This document shows, one piece after another, positions 7,373 to 18,055 of a stretch of 64,000 nt of DNA. The number at the start of each line of letters is the position of its first letter. Within the stretch, counting starts at the first letter, position 1. Under the pieces are notes generated by a model. That model had not been told where the DNA came from and did no database searches. It was given only the letters and a program-made list of their open reading frames with translations. This DNA is from Flavobacterium pisciphilum (GTDB lineage Bacteria; Bacteroidota; Bacteroidia; Flavobacteriales; Flavobacteriaceae), in contig NZ_JAJJMO010000001.1 of the NCBI RefSeq assembly GCF_020905345.1, forward strand, positions 3,596,001 through 3,660,000, given 5' to 3'. The position numbers were made by a program, and so were the translations under genes.

Positions 7373-10249
7373 ATGTCTGAAGAGAGAGTAATAAGAATAA
7401 ACAAGGTTTTAAGGGAATTAAATATTTCATTAGAAAGAGCTGTGGATTATCTAAAAGATAAGGGAATTGCTATTGATGCAAATCCAAACGCAAAAATTTC
7501 TAATCAGGAATTTAATATCCTACAAAGCCAATTTGCGGGCGATAAGGGAAATAAGGAGGCTTCTAAAGAAGTTGGTGAGGAAAAGAGAAAAGAGAAAGAA
7601 GCATTGCGTGTAGAGCGCGAAAAAGAAATTGAAGACAAACGCAAACAAGACGAAGAGCGCCAAAAACAACAAGAGGTTATAAAAGCGAGAGCTGTTGTAA
7701 CTGCTCCTGTTCAAGTTGGTAAAATTAATCTAAATCCAAAAAAACCTGCAATTATTCCAAACACTCCTTCAGTAGCGGCAGAACCAGAAAAAGTTGAAAC
7801 ACCTAAGGAAGTTGTAAAGGAAGAAAAACCTGTTGAAAAAGAGGTAGTTCAACCTGTACAACCACCAGTTGCTGTTACTGAGAAAAAAGAAGAAAAACCT
7901 GTTGTAGAGAAAAAGGAAGTTAAGCCAGAAGTAGTGGTTCCTGTAGAAAAAGCACCAGTTGCAAAAACAGAACCTGCTGTGGTAACACCTCCAGTTGAAG
8001 AATCTATAACAACACAATATCAAAAATTATCTGGAACTACTCTTACAGGTCAAACAATTGATTTATCTCAATTTAATAAACCTAAAAAGAAGAAAGAAGA
8101 TCCAAAGATAACTCCTAATAAACCAGGAGCTCCAGGAGCAGCGAATAACGCTAATAAAAATAAGCGTAAAAGAATTGTTCCTAAACCAGGTGCACCTAGA
8201 CCGGCAACGCCTCCGGGAACACCAAATCCTAACAAAATTACTCCTAATACAGGAGGAGCTGGAGGAGGATTTAATGCTAACAGAAGTTCAAGACCAGGTT
8301 TTGTAAAAGGAAACCGCCCTGCAATTGTAGCTAAGGTTGAGCCTACTGAAGAGGAAGTAAAAAACCAAATTAGAGAGACACTTGAAAAACTTCAAGGTAA
8401 AGGTGGTAAATCAAAAGCTGCTAAATATCGTAGAGATAAAAGAGATACGCACCGTCAGAAATCTGATGATGAGCAAAGAGCTTTAGATGAAGGAAGTAAA
8501 ACTATTAAGGTTACTGAATTTGTTACTGTAGGTGAAATTGCTATCATGATGGATGTGCCAATTACCAAAGTTATTGGTACTTGTATGTCACTTGGAATCA
8601 TGGTTACCATGAATCAGCGTCTTGATGCAGAAACATTAACTATTGTAGCTGATGAGTTTGGTTACGAAGTTGAGTTTATTACTGTAGATATCGAAGAAGC
8701 TATCGAGGTAGTTGAAGATAGAGAAGAAGACTTAGTAGTTAGAGCGCCAATTGTAACTGTAATGGGTCACGTCGATCACGGTAAAACATCTTTACTGGAT
8801 TATATCCGTAAAGAAAATGTTATCGCTGGTGAGTCTGGAGGTATTACACAGCATATTGGAGCATACGGAGTAACATTGGATAATGGTCAAAAAATTGCAT
8901 TTTTAGATACACCAGGTCACGAAGCGTTTACTGCGATGCGTGCACGTGGAGCTCAAGTTACGGATGTTGCTATTATTGTAATTGCGGCTGATGATGATAT
9001 CATGCCACAAACAAAAGAGGCAATTAGCCATGCGCAAGCAGCTGGAGTGCCAATTATATTTGCTATCAATAAAGTTGATAAGCCAAATGCTAATCCAGAG
9101 AAAATAAAAGAAAAATTAGCAAGTATGAATTTACTTGTTGAGGATTGGGGAGGAAAAATCCAATCACATGATATTTCTGCAAAAACTGGATTAGGTGTTA
9201 AAGAATTATTAGAAAAAGTATTATTAGAGGCAGAGATTTTAGATTTAAAATCGAACCCAAATAAACCAGCACAAGGAACTGTTGTTGAAGCTTTCTTAGA
9301 TAAAGGAAAAGGATATGTTTCTACTATCTTGGTTCAACACGGAACACTTAAAATTGGAGATTATATGTTGGCTGGAAAGCATCATGGTAAAATTAAAGCC
9401 ATGCATGATGAAAGAGGGCATACAGTTTTAGAAGCGGGTCCATCAACTCCAGTATCAGTTTTAGGTTTAGATGGTGCAGCAACTGCTGGTGATAAGTTTA
9501 ATGTATTTGCAGATGAAAAAGAAGCGAAACAAATTGCTTCAAAACGTTCTCAATTAATGCGTGAACAATCTGTACGTACTCAAAGACATATTACGTTAGA
9601 TGAAATCGGACGTCGTATTGCTCTTGGTCAATTTAAAGAATTGAACGTAATCCTTAAAGGAGATGTTGATGGTTCTGTAGAAGCATTGTCAGATTCGTTC
9701 TCTAAATTGTCTACTGAAGAAATTCAAATTAATATTATCCATAAAGGAGTTGGAGCGATTACTGAAACTGACGTTATGTTGGCTTCTGCATCAGATGCGA
9801 TTATTATCGGATTTAATGTTCGTCCAGCAGGTAATGCAAGACAATTAGCAGATAAAGAAGAAATTGATATCCGTTACTACTCTATTATCTATGCTGCTAT
9901 CGATGACTTGAAAGATGCAATGGAAGGAATGTTAGCTCCAGAGATGAAAGAAGAAGTTCTTGGTACTGCAGAAATTAGAGAGATATTCAAAATTTCTAAA
10001 GTTGGATCTATTGCAGGATGTATGGTAATGGATGGTAAAATAGCAAGAAACTCTAAAATTAGAGTTATCAGAGATGGTGTTGTTGTATTTACTGGAGAAT
10101 TGTTAGCATTAAAACGTTTCAAAGATGATGTTAAAGAAGTTAGTAAAGGATACGATTGTGGTATTCAAATTAAAAACTTTAATGATATCGAAGAGCGTGA
10201 TGTAATAGAAGCTTACCACGAAGTAGCAATCAAAAAGAAATTGAAATAA
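7373..10249 (+). CDS. infB: Translation initiation factor IF-2
   Basis: A 958-residue GTPase that brings initiator tRNA to the ribosome. An N-terminal IF2_N motif ([20 protein letters not shown]) is followed by a long charged, Pro/Lys/Glu/Val-rich linker to about residue 330, then a second IF2_N-like helix region ([20 protein letters not shown]). The G domain has G1 GHVDHGKTS near 465, G3 DTPGHEAF near 512 and G4 NKVDKPNA near 566. Domains II, III and the tRNA-binding C2 domain follow, ending [19 protein letters not shown]. The long low-complexity linker is typical of Flavobacteria. Last gene of the rimP operon, closed by a terminator at 10272. Confidence 0.97.
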   Translation: MSEERVIRINKVLRELNISLERAVDYLKDKGIAIDANPNAKISNQEFNILQSQFAGDKGNKEASKEVGEEKRKEKEALRVEREKEIEDKRKQDEERQKQQEVIKARAVVTAPVQVGKINLNPKKPAIIPNTPSVAAEPEKVETPKEVVKEEKPVEKEVVQPVQPPVAVTEKKEEKPVVEKKEVKPEVVVPVEKAPVAKTEPAVVTPPVEESITTQYQKLSGTTLTGQTIDLSQFNKPKKKKEDPKITPNKPGAPGAANNANKNKRKRIVPKPGAPRPATPPGTPNPNKITPNTGGAGGGFNANRSSRPGFVKGNRPAIVAKVEPTEEEVKNQIRETLEKLQGKGGKSKAAKYRRDKRDTHRQKSDDEQRALDEGSKTIKVTEFVTVGEIAIMMDVPITKVIGTCMSLGIMVTMNQRLDAETLTIVADEFGYEVEFITVDIEEAIEVVEDREEDLVVRAPIVTVMGHVDHGKTSLLDYIRKENVIAGESGGITQHIGAYGVTLDNGQKIAFLDTPGHEAFTAMRARGAQVTDVAIIVIAADDDIMPQTKEAISHAQAAGVPIIFAINKVDKPNANPEKIKEKLASMNLLVEDWGGKIQSHDISAKTGLGVKELLEKVLLEAEILDLKSNPNKPAQGTVVEAFLDKGKGYVSTILVQHGTLKIGDYMLAGKHHGKIKAMHDERGHTVLEAGPSTPVSVLGLDGAATAGDKFNVFADEKEAKQIASKRSQLMREQSVRTQRHITLDEIGRRIALGQFKELNVILKGDVDGSVEALSDSFSKLSTEEIQINIIHKGVGAITETDVMLASASDAIIIGFNVRPAGNARQLADKEEIDIRYYSIIYAAIDDLKDAMEGMLAPEMKEEVLGTAEIREIFKISKVGSIAGCMVMDGKIARNSKIRVIRDGVVVFTGELLALKRFKDDVKEVSKGYDCGIQIKNFNDIEERDVIEAYHEVAIKKKLK

Positions 10250-10271
10250 GATTTTATAGATTTCAAATTAA

Positions 10272-10299
10272 AAAATCCCGACTTGTCGGGATTTTTTTT
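10272..10299 (+). terminator. Intrinsic terminator of rimP-nusA-infB
   Basis: AATCCCGAC (10274-10282) pairs with GTCGGGATT around TT, followed by eight T. Confidence 0.85.
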
Positions 10300-11525
10300 G
10301 CTTAATACTGAAAGTTCTTTTTTTGAACGAAGAGAAAATAATTAGTGATGGTTTTTGTTTTAGTTTATGAGTAGAGATATTGTGAATGAAGGTTAGTGTT
10401 TTTTGTATGATGGACAATTATGTTATTGATTAATGATTGGAAGTTTGTTTTGTAGGTGACTTTTAATGTTGTTTCTCGGATTTGTGTTTTAAGAGCGGGT
10501 TTGGCTTGTTTGTTTGATTTACTAAGCTAGCCGTGATAATATAGGATTGAGCTTGTATTTGACTTGAATAAGGGGTTAAAATCTCAATTTGTAGGGTAGG
10601 GGTGGTTTTGAGTTTAAGTCTAGTTTTGATAATGTTTGCCGTTGTTGGCATATTTAAAATAGGGATGTATTGCTAAAAGGTTGATTTTTTTAAATCAAAT
10701 TGTGTTGCCAATGTGATGTTGTTTAAAATTGAAATGATTATTTGTCATAAGTTCGTGGAGTCATAGTTTGGTTTTTGGTTAGATTTCTAAGAATTAAAAG
10801 GATCAATTAAGAGATGATATTGGATATGGAGTTTAATAATATGTTCTTGGTAGAGTATTGTGTTTTTTTATTTACTGCTTCAGTTTTTAAAGTAAATACG
10901 CTGCTTCAATTTCTTTTGGAGTTGTGTTTTTATGTAGGATTAGAGATGAAAAAGGGTTTGTATTTTGTCTGTTTAAGTTTATCGGTATCTTTTTGAGTGT
11001 GTTCTTTGAGTGTGTTCTTTGAGAGAGTAATTATGAGTATGTGAGAATGAGGATTGTTCATGTTTTTTTGAATTTATTATTGCTGAAACAATGTTTTGCT
11101 CCAGATTTTGGATGAGTAATGTACTGTTTCGATGTTAAAATCAATTGTTGTAATCGCTTTATAGAAGATAATCAAGCACGATATTGTTGTTAATTATTTG
11201 TTGTATTTAAATAAATGAAATAAAATAGAAGTCATTTTGTGAAGGAATAAGTTGCTCTTGGGAGAGCTAATAAATATGAAATTTGATTGTTGTTTTGATT
11301 AATCGTTTTCTTATTGGTGATGAATTAATAGTCTGTTCTTTGAGATTTGTAAAAAGCGGTCCAATTGGATTGATTTATCTGCTTGATTTTAGAGTTAGGA
11401 ATGTAATTTAATGTTTCTTTTATTTGTTTTAGTGTTGGAATGATGCTCTTGTAACATGTCGGTTTTTGATTTTAATTTTTGAATTAAGCTTCAAGCTTAT
11501 GATGTTTTAGAGATTTGTTGAAAAC
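10300..11525. other. Gene-free 1.2-kb spacer
   Basis: No frame here looks coding. The longest candidates (10463-10651 minus, 62 codons; 10814-10996 plus, 60 codons) have low-complexity composition and no recognisable domain. The plus strand is strikingly T and G rich with few C. Words TTTCTCGG (10472-10479) and GGGTAGGGGTGG (10594-10605) are shared with the spacer at 2251-2779. A short tandem repeat lies at 10992-11023. I see no tRNA, rRNA or known riboswitch. It may be decayed DNA or hold an unrecognised RNA. Confidence 0.55.
10992..11023 (+). repeat. Short tandem repeat, 13-bp unit
   Basis: The unit TTTGAGTGTGTTC occurs twice in direct succession and is followed by a partial third copy (TTTGAG). 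It lies in non-coding DNA. Confidence 0.7.
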
Positions 11526-11556
11526 AAAAAAGCCATTCAAATTGAATGGCTTTTTT
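11526..11556. terminator. Bidirectional terminator downstream of SPOR gene
   Basis: A near-perfect palindrome, GCCATT...AATGGC with inner CAAATTG, flanked by A6 on the left and T6 on the right. It ends the minus-strand gene at 11592-11981. Confidence 0.75.
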
Positions 11557-11591
11557 GTTTATAACGAGGTGCTTTTTTTAATAGCTACTTT

Positions 11592-11981
11592 TTATTTGCT
11601 TGGTTTGATGAGAAATACGTTTTTGTATCTTCTTTTGATCTCAATTAAGTTTCTTTCAGCTTCAATTTTGCTTTTAAAATTACCAACTAGAACTTTGTAA
11701 TTTGGTGTATTGAAAATAATGGTTCCATCTATGTTTTTGAACTCTTGTTTAAAGTCGCTCAAGGTTTTTTTTGCTTCGTCACTCTTACCACTAAAAATCT
11801 GGATTTTATAGCTGTCGTTAACGCTAATTGACGCGTTAATTTTTCGTTTTTCGTTCAGTAATTGTTCGAATTTTGGGTCTTGATTTAGTGTAATGTTTTG
11901 ATCTTGCGCATTAATGTTATAGGCTGAAATCAGTAGTAATAATGTGTAAAGTGCTTTTTTTCTAGGAGTTAAAATTCTCAT
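11592..11981 (-). CDS. Secreted SPOR-domain protein
   Basis: A 129-residue protein from the chosen start at 11981 (MRILTPRKKALYTLLLLISA...), which gives a normal Sec signal peptide ending near NAQ. An in-frame ATG seven codons upstream (12002) would only add polar residues before the signal. The C-terminal half, from YKIQIFSGKSDEAKKTLSDF to FLIKPSK, is a SPOR domain (beta-alpha-beta twice), which in other bacteria binds denuded septal peptidoglycan. The protein is probably periplasmic and linked to cell envelope or division, but no catalytic domain is present. It is a single gene, divergent from the act operon. Confidence 0.82.
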   Translation of the reverse strand: MRILTPRKKALYTLLLLISAYNINAQDQNITLNQDPKFEQLLNEKRKINASISVNDSYKIQIFSGKSDEAKKTLSDFKQEFKNIDGTIIFNTPNYKVLVGNFKSKIEAERNLIEIKRRYKNVFLIKPSK

Positions 11982-12084
11982 AATGTGATGGTTTTTATGC
12001 AAAAATAGTATTTAATATATAAATGGATATTAGAAAAATTATTTAGAATTGATATAAATTGGTATTTAAGGCTGTTTTAAGGTT

Positions 12085-12113
12085 TTGAGAATAGTTCTTA
12101 AATTGTATTTTTG
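12085..12113 (+). promoter_or_regulatory. Promoter of the act-cox operon
   Basis: TTG at 12085-12087, an 18-base spacer and TATTTTTG at 12106-12113 fit the Bacteroidota consensus exactly. Expected transcription start near 12120, giving an untranslated leader of about 80 bases before actA. Confidence 0.75.
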
Positions 12114-12201
12114 TGCAAGTTTTAAAAGAAGGTATTCTATTTTGTGTAATTTATATACAGAAAAAACCGTACCAAATTTTAGTAGATAATCATTATACAA
12201 T

Positions 12202-13527
12202 ATGGAAAAGGTGGGTAACCATAATTCGATCTCAAGGAAATTATTTTTAAGCTTAGGGCTAACGTTAATTTTCTCGCTAACTTCATTTGCACAAGATGCT
12301 GCTGCTCCAGCAGCGCCTGAAGCTGCTCCAGTAGCAACTCAGGGAGGTGATCCGGTAAAGGGTAAAGAACTTTTTAATGCAAATTGTGCTGCATGTCATA
12401 AACTAGATGCTAAATCGACAGGTCCCGCTTTGAGAGGGGTGTCGGAAAGACATGATAAAGCTTGGCTTTACAAGTGGATTCATAATAGCTCTGAAATGAT
12501 CAAGGCAGGCGATCCTCTAGCTGTTAAACTTTTTGAAGAAAACAACAAGTCAGTAATGACTTCGTTTCCTCAATTATCTACAGGAGATATAGATAATATT
12601 ATCGCATATACTTCTGAGCCTAAGGCTGAAGCTCCAGCTGCTACTGCTACTACAGCCGTACCAGGAACTGGAGGAGAAAGTGGGGCTATTTCTAATAATG
12701 TTATCCTAGGAGCTCTTGCTCTAGTAATGGGTATGTTAGTAGTAATGCTTTACTTAGTGAACAACGTATTGAGAAAGGTTGCGAAAGCAAACGGAATCGA
12801 TGTTGCTCCAAAGGAACCTAGAGTTTCTTTATGGAAAGCATTTGCTAGAAATCAATTTTTGGTTTTAGTTGCTTCTATATTCTTGCTATTGGCAAGTGGT
12901 TATTTTGTATACGGTTACTTAATGCAAGTAGGTGTAGATCAGAATTATGAGCCAATTCAGCCAATACATTATTCTCATAAAATTCACGCAGGTGATAACG
13001 AGATCAATTGTAAATATTGCCACTCTGCTTCACGTGTAAGTAAAACTGCTGGTATTCCATCTTTGAATGTTTGTATGAACTGTCATAAAAACATTTCTGA
13101 AGTTGCTGAATCAACTGCTACTCCTGAGTACAGCAAAGCGTTCTACGACGAACAAATACAAAAATTATACAATGCTGTTGGTTGGGATAAAACAACTCAA
13201 ACATATACAGGGAAAACGCAACCAGTAAAATGGGTTCGTATTCATAATTTACCTGATTTTGTGTATTTTAATCACTCACAACACGTTACTGTTGCTGGTA
13301 TCGAATGTCAAACTTGTCACGGTCCAGTACAAGAGTATGAAATCATGAAACAATATTCTAAATTAACAATGGGATGGTGTATTGATTGCCATAGAAAAAC
13401 TGATGTTAAGATGGAAGGGAATGAGTATTATACTAAAATACATGAAGAGCTTTCTAAGAAATACGGTGTAGAGAAATTGACTGCAGCGCAAATGGGAGGT
13501 TTAGAGTGTGGTAAATGCCACTATTAA
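12202..13527 (+). CDS. actA: Alternative complex III subunit ActA: multihaem cytochrome c fused to a monohaem domain
   Basis: A 441-residue periplasm-facing cytochrome c. A signal peptide covers roughly residues 1-30. An N-terminal monohaem c domain has CAACH at 62-66. Two membrane helices lie near 166-187 and 217-240. The pentahaem domain follows with CKYCH 270, CMNCH 291, CQTCH 369, CIDCH 393 and CGKCH 436, so six CxxCH sites in total. Known ActA subunits pass electrons from the quinol site toward the oxidase; the extra N-terminal domain probably adds one more relay. First gene of actABCDEF-coxBA, 32 bases before actB. Confidence 0.93.
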   Translation: MEKVGNHNSISRKLFLSLGLTLIFSLTSFAQDAAAPAAPEAAPVATQGGDPVKGKELFNANCAACHKLDAKSTGPALRGVSERHDKAWLYKWIHNSSEMIKAGDPLAVKLFEENNKSVMTSFPQLSTGDIDNIIAYTSEPKAEAPAATATTAVPGTGGESGAISNNVILGALALVMGMLVVMLYLVNNVLRKVAKANGIDVAPKEPRVSLWKAFARNQFLVLVASIFLLLASGYFVYGYLMQVGVDQNYEPIQPIHYSHKIHAGDNEINCKYCHSASRVSKTAGIPSLNVCMNCHKNISEVAESTATPEYSKAFYDEQIQKLYNAVGWDKTTQTYTGKTQPVKWVRIHNLPDFVYFNHSQHVTVAGIECQTCHGPVQEYEIMKQYSKLTMGWCIDCHRKTDVKMEGNEYYTKIHEELSKKYGVEKLTAAQMGGLECGKCHY

Positions 13528-13559
13528 TCAAATTATTAAGATTTTAATATTTATATACA

Positions 13560-16500
13560 ATGTCATCAAACAAAAAATACTGGAAAAGTGTTGAAGAGCT
13601 AGACGAAAATAGTTCTATTGTTGAGGCGCTTAGAAATAACGAATTTGTTGAAGAAATTCCTACTGATGAATTTTTAGGAAATGCTGGAGCTTTGGCTTCA
13701 TCTTCAACATCACGTCGTGACTTTTTAAAGTACGTTGGGTTTAGTACTGCGGCAGTTACACTTGCAGCTTGCGAAGGCCCTGTTCACAAATCGATACCTT
13801 ATGTACTACAACCAGAACAAATCATACCTGGAGTAGCAGATTATTATGCGACTACTGTTTTTGATGGTTTCGATTTTGCTAATCTTTTAGTAAAAACACG
13901 TGAAGGGCGTCCTATTAAAATTGACAATAACACAATTTCAGGAGCGAAATTTTCAGCCAATGCTAGAATTCATGCGTCTATATTATCGTTATACGATAGT
14001 ATGCGTTTGAAAGAACCTAAGTTGGAAGGAAAAAATGCAACTTGGTCTGCTGTTGATTTAAAAATTAAATCTAGTATTGCTGAGGCAAATGCTAAAGGTG
14101 GGCAAATTGTATTATTAACAAATACTTTGGCAAGTCCATCGACTGAAAAATTAATAGCTGAGTTTATAGCTAAAAACCCTAATGCAAAACATGTTGTTTA
14201 TGATGCAGTATCGTCATCATCTGCTCTAGATGCATTTGAAACGGTTTATGGTGAAAGAGCTTTAGTTAATTACGATTTCTCAAAAGCATCACTTATCGTT
14301 TCGGTAGGAGCTGACTTTTTGGGTGATTGGCAAGGAGGAGGGTATGACTCTGCTTATGCACAAGGTCGTATTCCTAGAAATGGGAAAATGTCTCGTCACT
14401 TCCAATTAGAAGCAAACATGACTTTGTCTGGTGCTGCTGCTGATAAGCGTTTGCCTATGTCAACTGCAAATCAAAAACAAGCATTAGTACTTATATATAA
14501 TATTGTAACAGGTTCTTCTGTTGCTGTTAATTTAGACAGCCAGTTTAAAGCTGAAGTTACAAAAGCAGCTCAACAATTAAAAGCAGCTGGTTCAAAAGGA
14601 GTATTAGTATCAGGTATTCAAGATAAAAATGCTCAGTTATTAGTTTTGGCTATCAACCAAGTGTTGGCAAGTGAAGCTTTTACTACTTCTGAAACAAGAC
14701 AAATAAGAAAAGGATCTGACGCAAAAGTTGCTCAATTAATTAATGATATGAAAGCTGGAAGCGTTCATACTTTACTTATGAGTGGTGTTAATCCAATTTA
14801 TACATTAGCAGATAGCGAATCTTTCGCTACAGGATTGAAAAAAGTTAAAACATCAGTTGCTTTTTCTTTAAAAGAAGATGAGACTGCTTTACTTTCTACA
14901 ATTGCTGCTCCAGTTCCTCATTACTTAGAAGCTTGGAATGATGTATCTATCACAAAAGGAACTTATGGTCTTACTCAACCGACTATTCGTCCTATATTTG
15001 ATACAAAACAATTTCAAGATGTTTTATTATCTCTAACAGGAGCTTCTGGAACTTTTTATGATTATATCAAAGCAAACGCTTCTGGAATAATTGCAGGTTC
15101 TAGCTGGAATAAAGTATTACATGATGGTATCTTTGTTGGAAGTTCTACGGCACTTTCTGCAGGTTCTGTTGATTATAGTGCGGCTGCAAATGCAGTATCA
15201 CAATCAAAAGCTTTAGGTGATTTCGAATTAGTATTGTATACTAAAACGGGAATGGGAGATGGACAACAAGCAAACAATCCTTGGTTGCAAGAGTTTCCAG
15301 ATCCAATCACAAGAGTTTCTTGGGATAATTATGTAACAGTTTCTAATGCGGATGCTAAGAAATTAGATATAACTAATGAAATTGTTGCTAATGGTGGTTT
15401 AAACGGAAGTTATGCTACTATCACAACAGCTGATGGAGTTAAACTTGAAAATGTACCAGTAATTGTTCAACCAGGACAAGCGGTAGGTACTATCGGATTG
15501 GCTTTAGGTTACGGACGTAAAGCTGCTCTAAAAGAAGAAATGATTGTAGGTTTAAATGCTTACTCTTTATATAAAGGTTTTAATGACATTCAATCTGTGA
15601 AGCTTGCAAAAGCTAGTGGAGAACATGAGTTTGCTTGTGTACAAGGTCAAAAAACATTAATGGGAAGAGGAGATATTATTAAAGAAACCTCTCTTGAAAT
15701 ATTCAATACTAAAGATGCTGAATTTTGGAACGAACAACCAAAAGTATCTTTAGATCATAATGAAGTAGCAGCTACATCTGTAGATTTATGGGATTCATTT
15801 GATCGTTCTACAGGACATCACTTTAACCTTTCTATAGATTTAAATGCTTGTACAGGATGTGGGGCTTGTGTTATAGCTTGTCACGCTGAAAACAATGTAC
15901 CAGTAGTAGGTAAATCAGAGGTAAGAAGAAGTCGTGATATGCACTGGTTGCGTATCGATAGATACTATTCTTCTGAAAGTACTTTTGCTGGAGATAACGA
16001 AAGAAAAGAAAATATCGCGGGATTGTCAAGTTCATTGTCTACATTTAACGAAATGGAAAAAGCTGGAGATAATCCACAAGTTTCTTTCCAACCGGTAATG
16101 TGTCAGCATTGTAATCATGCGCCTTGTGAAACTGTTTGTCCAGTTGCGGCAACTTCACATGGTCGTCAAGGACAAAACCAAATGGCTTATAACAGATGTG
16201 TTGGTACTCGTTACTGTGCTAATAACTGTCCGTATAAAGTACGTCGTTTTAACTGGTTCTTGTACAACAAAAACAGTGAATTTGATTATCACATGAATGA
16301 TGATTTAGGTCGTATGGTATTAAACCCAGACGTAAACGTTCGTTCTCGTGGAGTTATGGAGAAATGTTCTATGTGTATTCAAATGACACAAGCTACAATA
16401 TTAAAAGCTAAGAATGAAGGTAGATCAGTAGTTGATGGAGAATTCCAAACAGCTTGTTCTAATGCTTGTTCTTCTGGAGCGATGATATTTGGAGATGTAA

Positions 16501-16616
16501 ATGATAAAGATAGCCAAGTGACTAAATTAGCCGCTGATGATAGAATGTATCATTTATTGGAGCATGTTGGAACAAAACCTAATGTGATTTATCACGTTAA
16601 AGTTAGAAATACTTAG
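13560..16616 (+). CDS. actB: Alternative complex III subunit ActB: molybdopterin-like/iron-sulfur protein
   Basis: A 1018-residue subunit. Near the N-terminus a twin-arginine signal (SRRDFLKYVGFSTAAVTLAA, residues 51-70) is followed directly by Cys71, which suggests Tat export and lipid attachment. Residues about 75-740 resemble the molybdopterin oxidoreductase fold, which in this complex is known to lack the cofactor. The C-terminal NrfC-like part has ferredoxin cysteine clusters from residue 764: CTGCGACVIAC, CQHCNHAPCETVCP, CVGTRYCANNCP and CSMC...CSNAC, expected to hold three [4Fe-4S] and one [3Fe-4S] centre. It sits between actA and actC in the canonical order. Confidence 0.95.
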   Translation: MSSNKKYWKSVEELDENSSIVEALRNNEFVEEIPTDEFLGNAGALASSSTSRRDFLKYVGFSTAAVTLAACEGPVHKSIPYVLQPEQIIPGVADYYATTVFDGFDFANLLVKTREGRPIKIDNNTISGAKFSANARIHASILSLYDSMRLKEPKLEGKNATWSAVDLKIKSSIAEANAKGGQIVLLTNTLASPSTEKLIAEFIAKNPNAKHVVYDAVSSSSALDAFETVYGERALVNYDFSKASLIVSVGADFLGDWQGGGYDSAYAQGRIPRNGKMSRHFQLEANMTLSGAAADKRLPMSTANQKQALVLIYNIVTGSSVAVNLDSQFKAEVTKAAQQLKAAGSKGVLVSGIQDKNAQLLVLAINQVLASEAFTTSETRQIRKGSDAKVAQLINDMKAGSVHTLLMSGVNPIYTLADSESFATGLKKVKTSVAFSLKEDETALLSTIAAPVPHYLEAWNDVSITKGTYGLTQPTIRPIFDTKQFQDVLLSLTGASGTFYDYIKANASGIIAGSSWNKVLHDGIFVGSSTALSAGSVDYSAAANAVSQSKALGDFELVLYTKTGMGDGQQANNPWLQEFPDPITRVSWDNYVTVSNADAKKLDITNEIVANGGLNGSYATITTADGVKLENVPVIVQPGQAVGTIGLALGYGRKAALKEEMIVGLNAYSLYKGFNDIQSVKLAKASGEHEFACVQGQKTLMGRGDIIKETSLEIFNTKDAEFWNEQPKVSLDHNEVAATSVDLWDSFDRSTGHHFNLSIDLNACTGCGACVIACHAENNVPVVGKSEVRRSRDMHWLRIDRYYSSESTFAGDNERKENIAGLSSSLSTFNEMEKAGDNPQVSFQPVMCQHCNHAPCETVCPVAATSHGRQGQNQMAYNRCVGTRYCANNCPYKVRRFNWFLYNKNSEFDYHMNDDLGRMVLNPDVNVRSRGVMEKCSMCIQMTQATILKAKNEGRSVVDGEFQTACSNACSSGAMIFGDVNDKDSQVTKLAADDRMYHLLEHVGTKPNVIYHVKVRNT

Positions 16617-16654
16617 TACAAAAAATTATTAATTAAGAAACAATATAAAGGATT

Positions 16655-18055
16655 ATGTCGTCTCACTACGAAGCACCCATTAGAAAACCTTTAGTTATAG
16701 GTGATAAATCTTATCACGATGTAACTGTAGATGTAGCTGCACCTGTTGAAGGTAAAGCAAATAAACATTGGTGGATTGTATTTACAATCGCATTAACAGC
16801 TTTCCTTTGGGGATTAGGCTGTATAATTTACACCGTATCTACAGGTATCGGAACATGGGGATTAAATAAAACAGTTGGTTGGGCTTGGGATATCACAAAC
16901 TTTGTTTGGTGGGTAGGTATTGGTCACGCCGGAACTTTGATTTCAGCAGTATTATTACTTTTCCGTCAACGATGGAGAATGGCGATTAACCGTTCAGCTG
17001 AAGCAATGACAATTTTCTCTGTTGTACAAGCAGGTTTATTTCCAATTATTCACATGGGACGTCCATGGTTAGCATACTGGGTATTACCTATACCAAACCA
17101 ATTTGGTTCATTATGGGTAAACTTTAACTCACCATTACTTTGGGACGTTTTTGCAATCTCTACGTATCTTTCAGTATCATTAGTTTTCTGGTGGACTGGT
17201 TTATTACCTGATTTTGCTATGCTACGTGATAGAGCAGTAACACCTTTTAATAAAAGAGTTTATTCTATCTTGAGTTTTGGATGGAGCGGTAGAGCAAAAG
17301 ACTGGCAACGTTTTGAAGAAGTATCTTTAGTACTTGCAGGTTTAGCTACTCCACTTGTACTTTCTGTACACACAATTGTATCTATGGACTTTGCTACATC
17401 TGTAATTCCAGGATGGCATACTACAATTTTCCCTCCTTACTTCGTTGCAGGAGCGGTTTTCTCAGGATTTGCAATGGTAAACACCTTGTTGATCATTATG
17501 AGAAAAGTTTCTAACCTTGAAGCTTATATTACAGTCCAACATATCGAATTAATGAATATCGTAATCATGATTACGGGTTCTATCGTAGGGGTTGCTTATA
17601 TTACTGAGTTATTTGTAGCTTGGTATTCAGGAGTAGAATACGAGCAATATGCATTCTTAAATAGAGCTACTGGACCTTACTGGTGGGCATATTGGTCAAT
17701 GATGACATGTAACGTTTTTTCTCCACAATTCATGTGGTTCAAAAAACTAAGAACAAGTATCATGTTCTCATTTATAATTTCGATTGTTGTAAACATCGGA
17801 ATGTGGTTTGAAAGATTCGTAATTATTGTTACTTCTTTACATAGAGATTATCTTCCATCTTCTTGGACAATGTTTTCACCGACATTTGTTGATATTGGAA
17901 TTTTCATCGGAACAATTGGATTCTTCTTCGTATTGTTTTTACTTTACTCTAGAACATTCCCAGTTATTGCTCAGGCAGAGGTGAAAACTATTTTGAAAGG
18001 AACAGGAGATAATTACATAAGAGAAAGAGCAAATAAAGATTCACATCATGAGTAA
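16655..18055 (+). CDS. actC: Alternative complex III subunit ActC (NrfD/PsrC-like quinol-binding membrane protein)
   Basis: A 466-residue integral membrane protein with about ten helices, from WWIVFTIALTAFLWGLGCII near residue 40 to FIGTIGFFFVLFLLY near 425. It belongs to the NrfD/PsrC family and carries conserved segments such as WWVGIGHAGTLISA and IIHMGRPWLAYWVLP. In purified complexes ActC carries the menaquinol oxidation site. Its last 8 bases overlap the start of actD, which indicates translational coupling. Confidence 0.95.
   Translation: MSSHYEAPIRKPLVIGDKSYHDVTVDVAAPVEGKANKHWWIVFTIALTAFLWGLGCIIYTVSTGIGTWGLNKTVGWAWDITNFVWWVGIGHAGTLISAVLLLFRQRWRMAINRSAEAMTIFSVVQAGLFPIIHMGRPWLAYWVLPIPNQFGSLWVNFNSPLLWDVFAISTYLSVSLVFWWTGLLPDFAMLRDRAVTPFNKRVYSILSFGWSGRAKDWQRFEEVSLVLAGLATPLVLSVHTIVSMDFATSVIPGWHTTIFPPYFVAGAVFSGFAMVNTLLIIMRKVSNLEAYITVQHIELMNIVIMITGSIVGVAYITELFVAWYSGVEYEQYAFLNRATGPYWWAYWSMMTCNVFSPQFMWFKKLRTSIMFSFIISIVVNIGMWFERFVIIVTSLHRDYLPSSWTMFSPTFVDIGIFIGTIGFFFVLFLLYSRTFPVIAQAEVKTILKGTGDNYIRERANKDSHHE

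Noticed and set aside
10463..10996. Two 60-62 codon frames in the gene-free spacer
   Set aside because: Low-complexity composition, no recognisable domain, and no promoter or context support.
11515..11700. Plus-strand 61-codon frame opposite the SPOR gene
   Set aside because: It runs through a terminator palindrome and antisense to a clear SPOR domain.
13560..16616. actB as a catalytic molybdopterin oxidoreductase
   Set aside because: Its place in actABCDEF and the NrfC-like C-terminal fusion identify the complex III subunit, which is known to lack the molybdenum cofactor.
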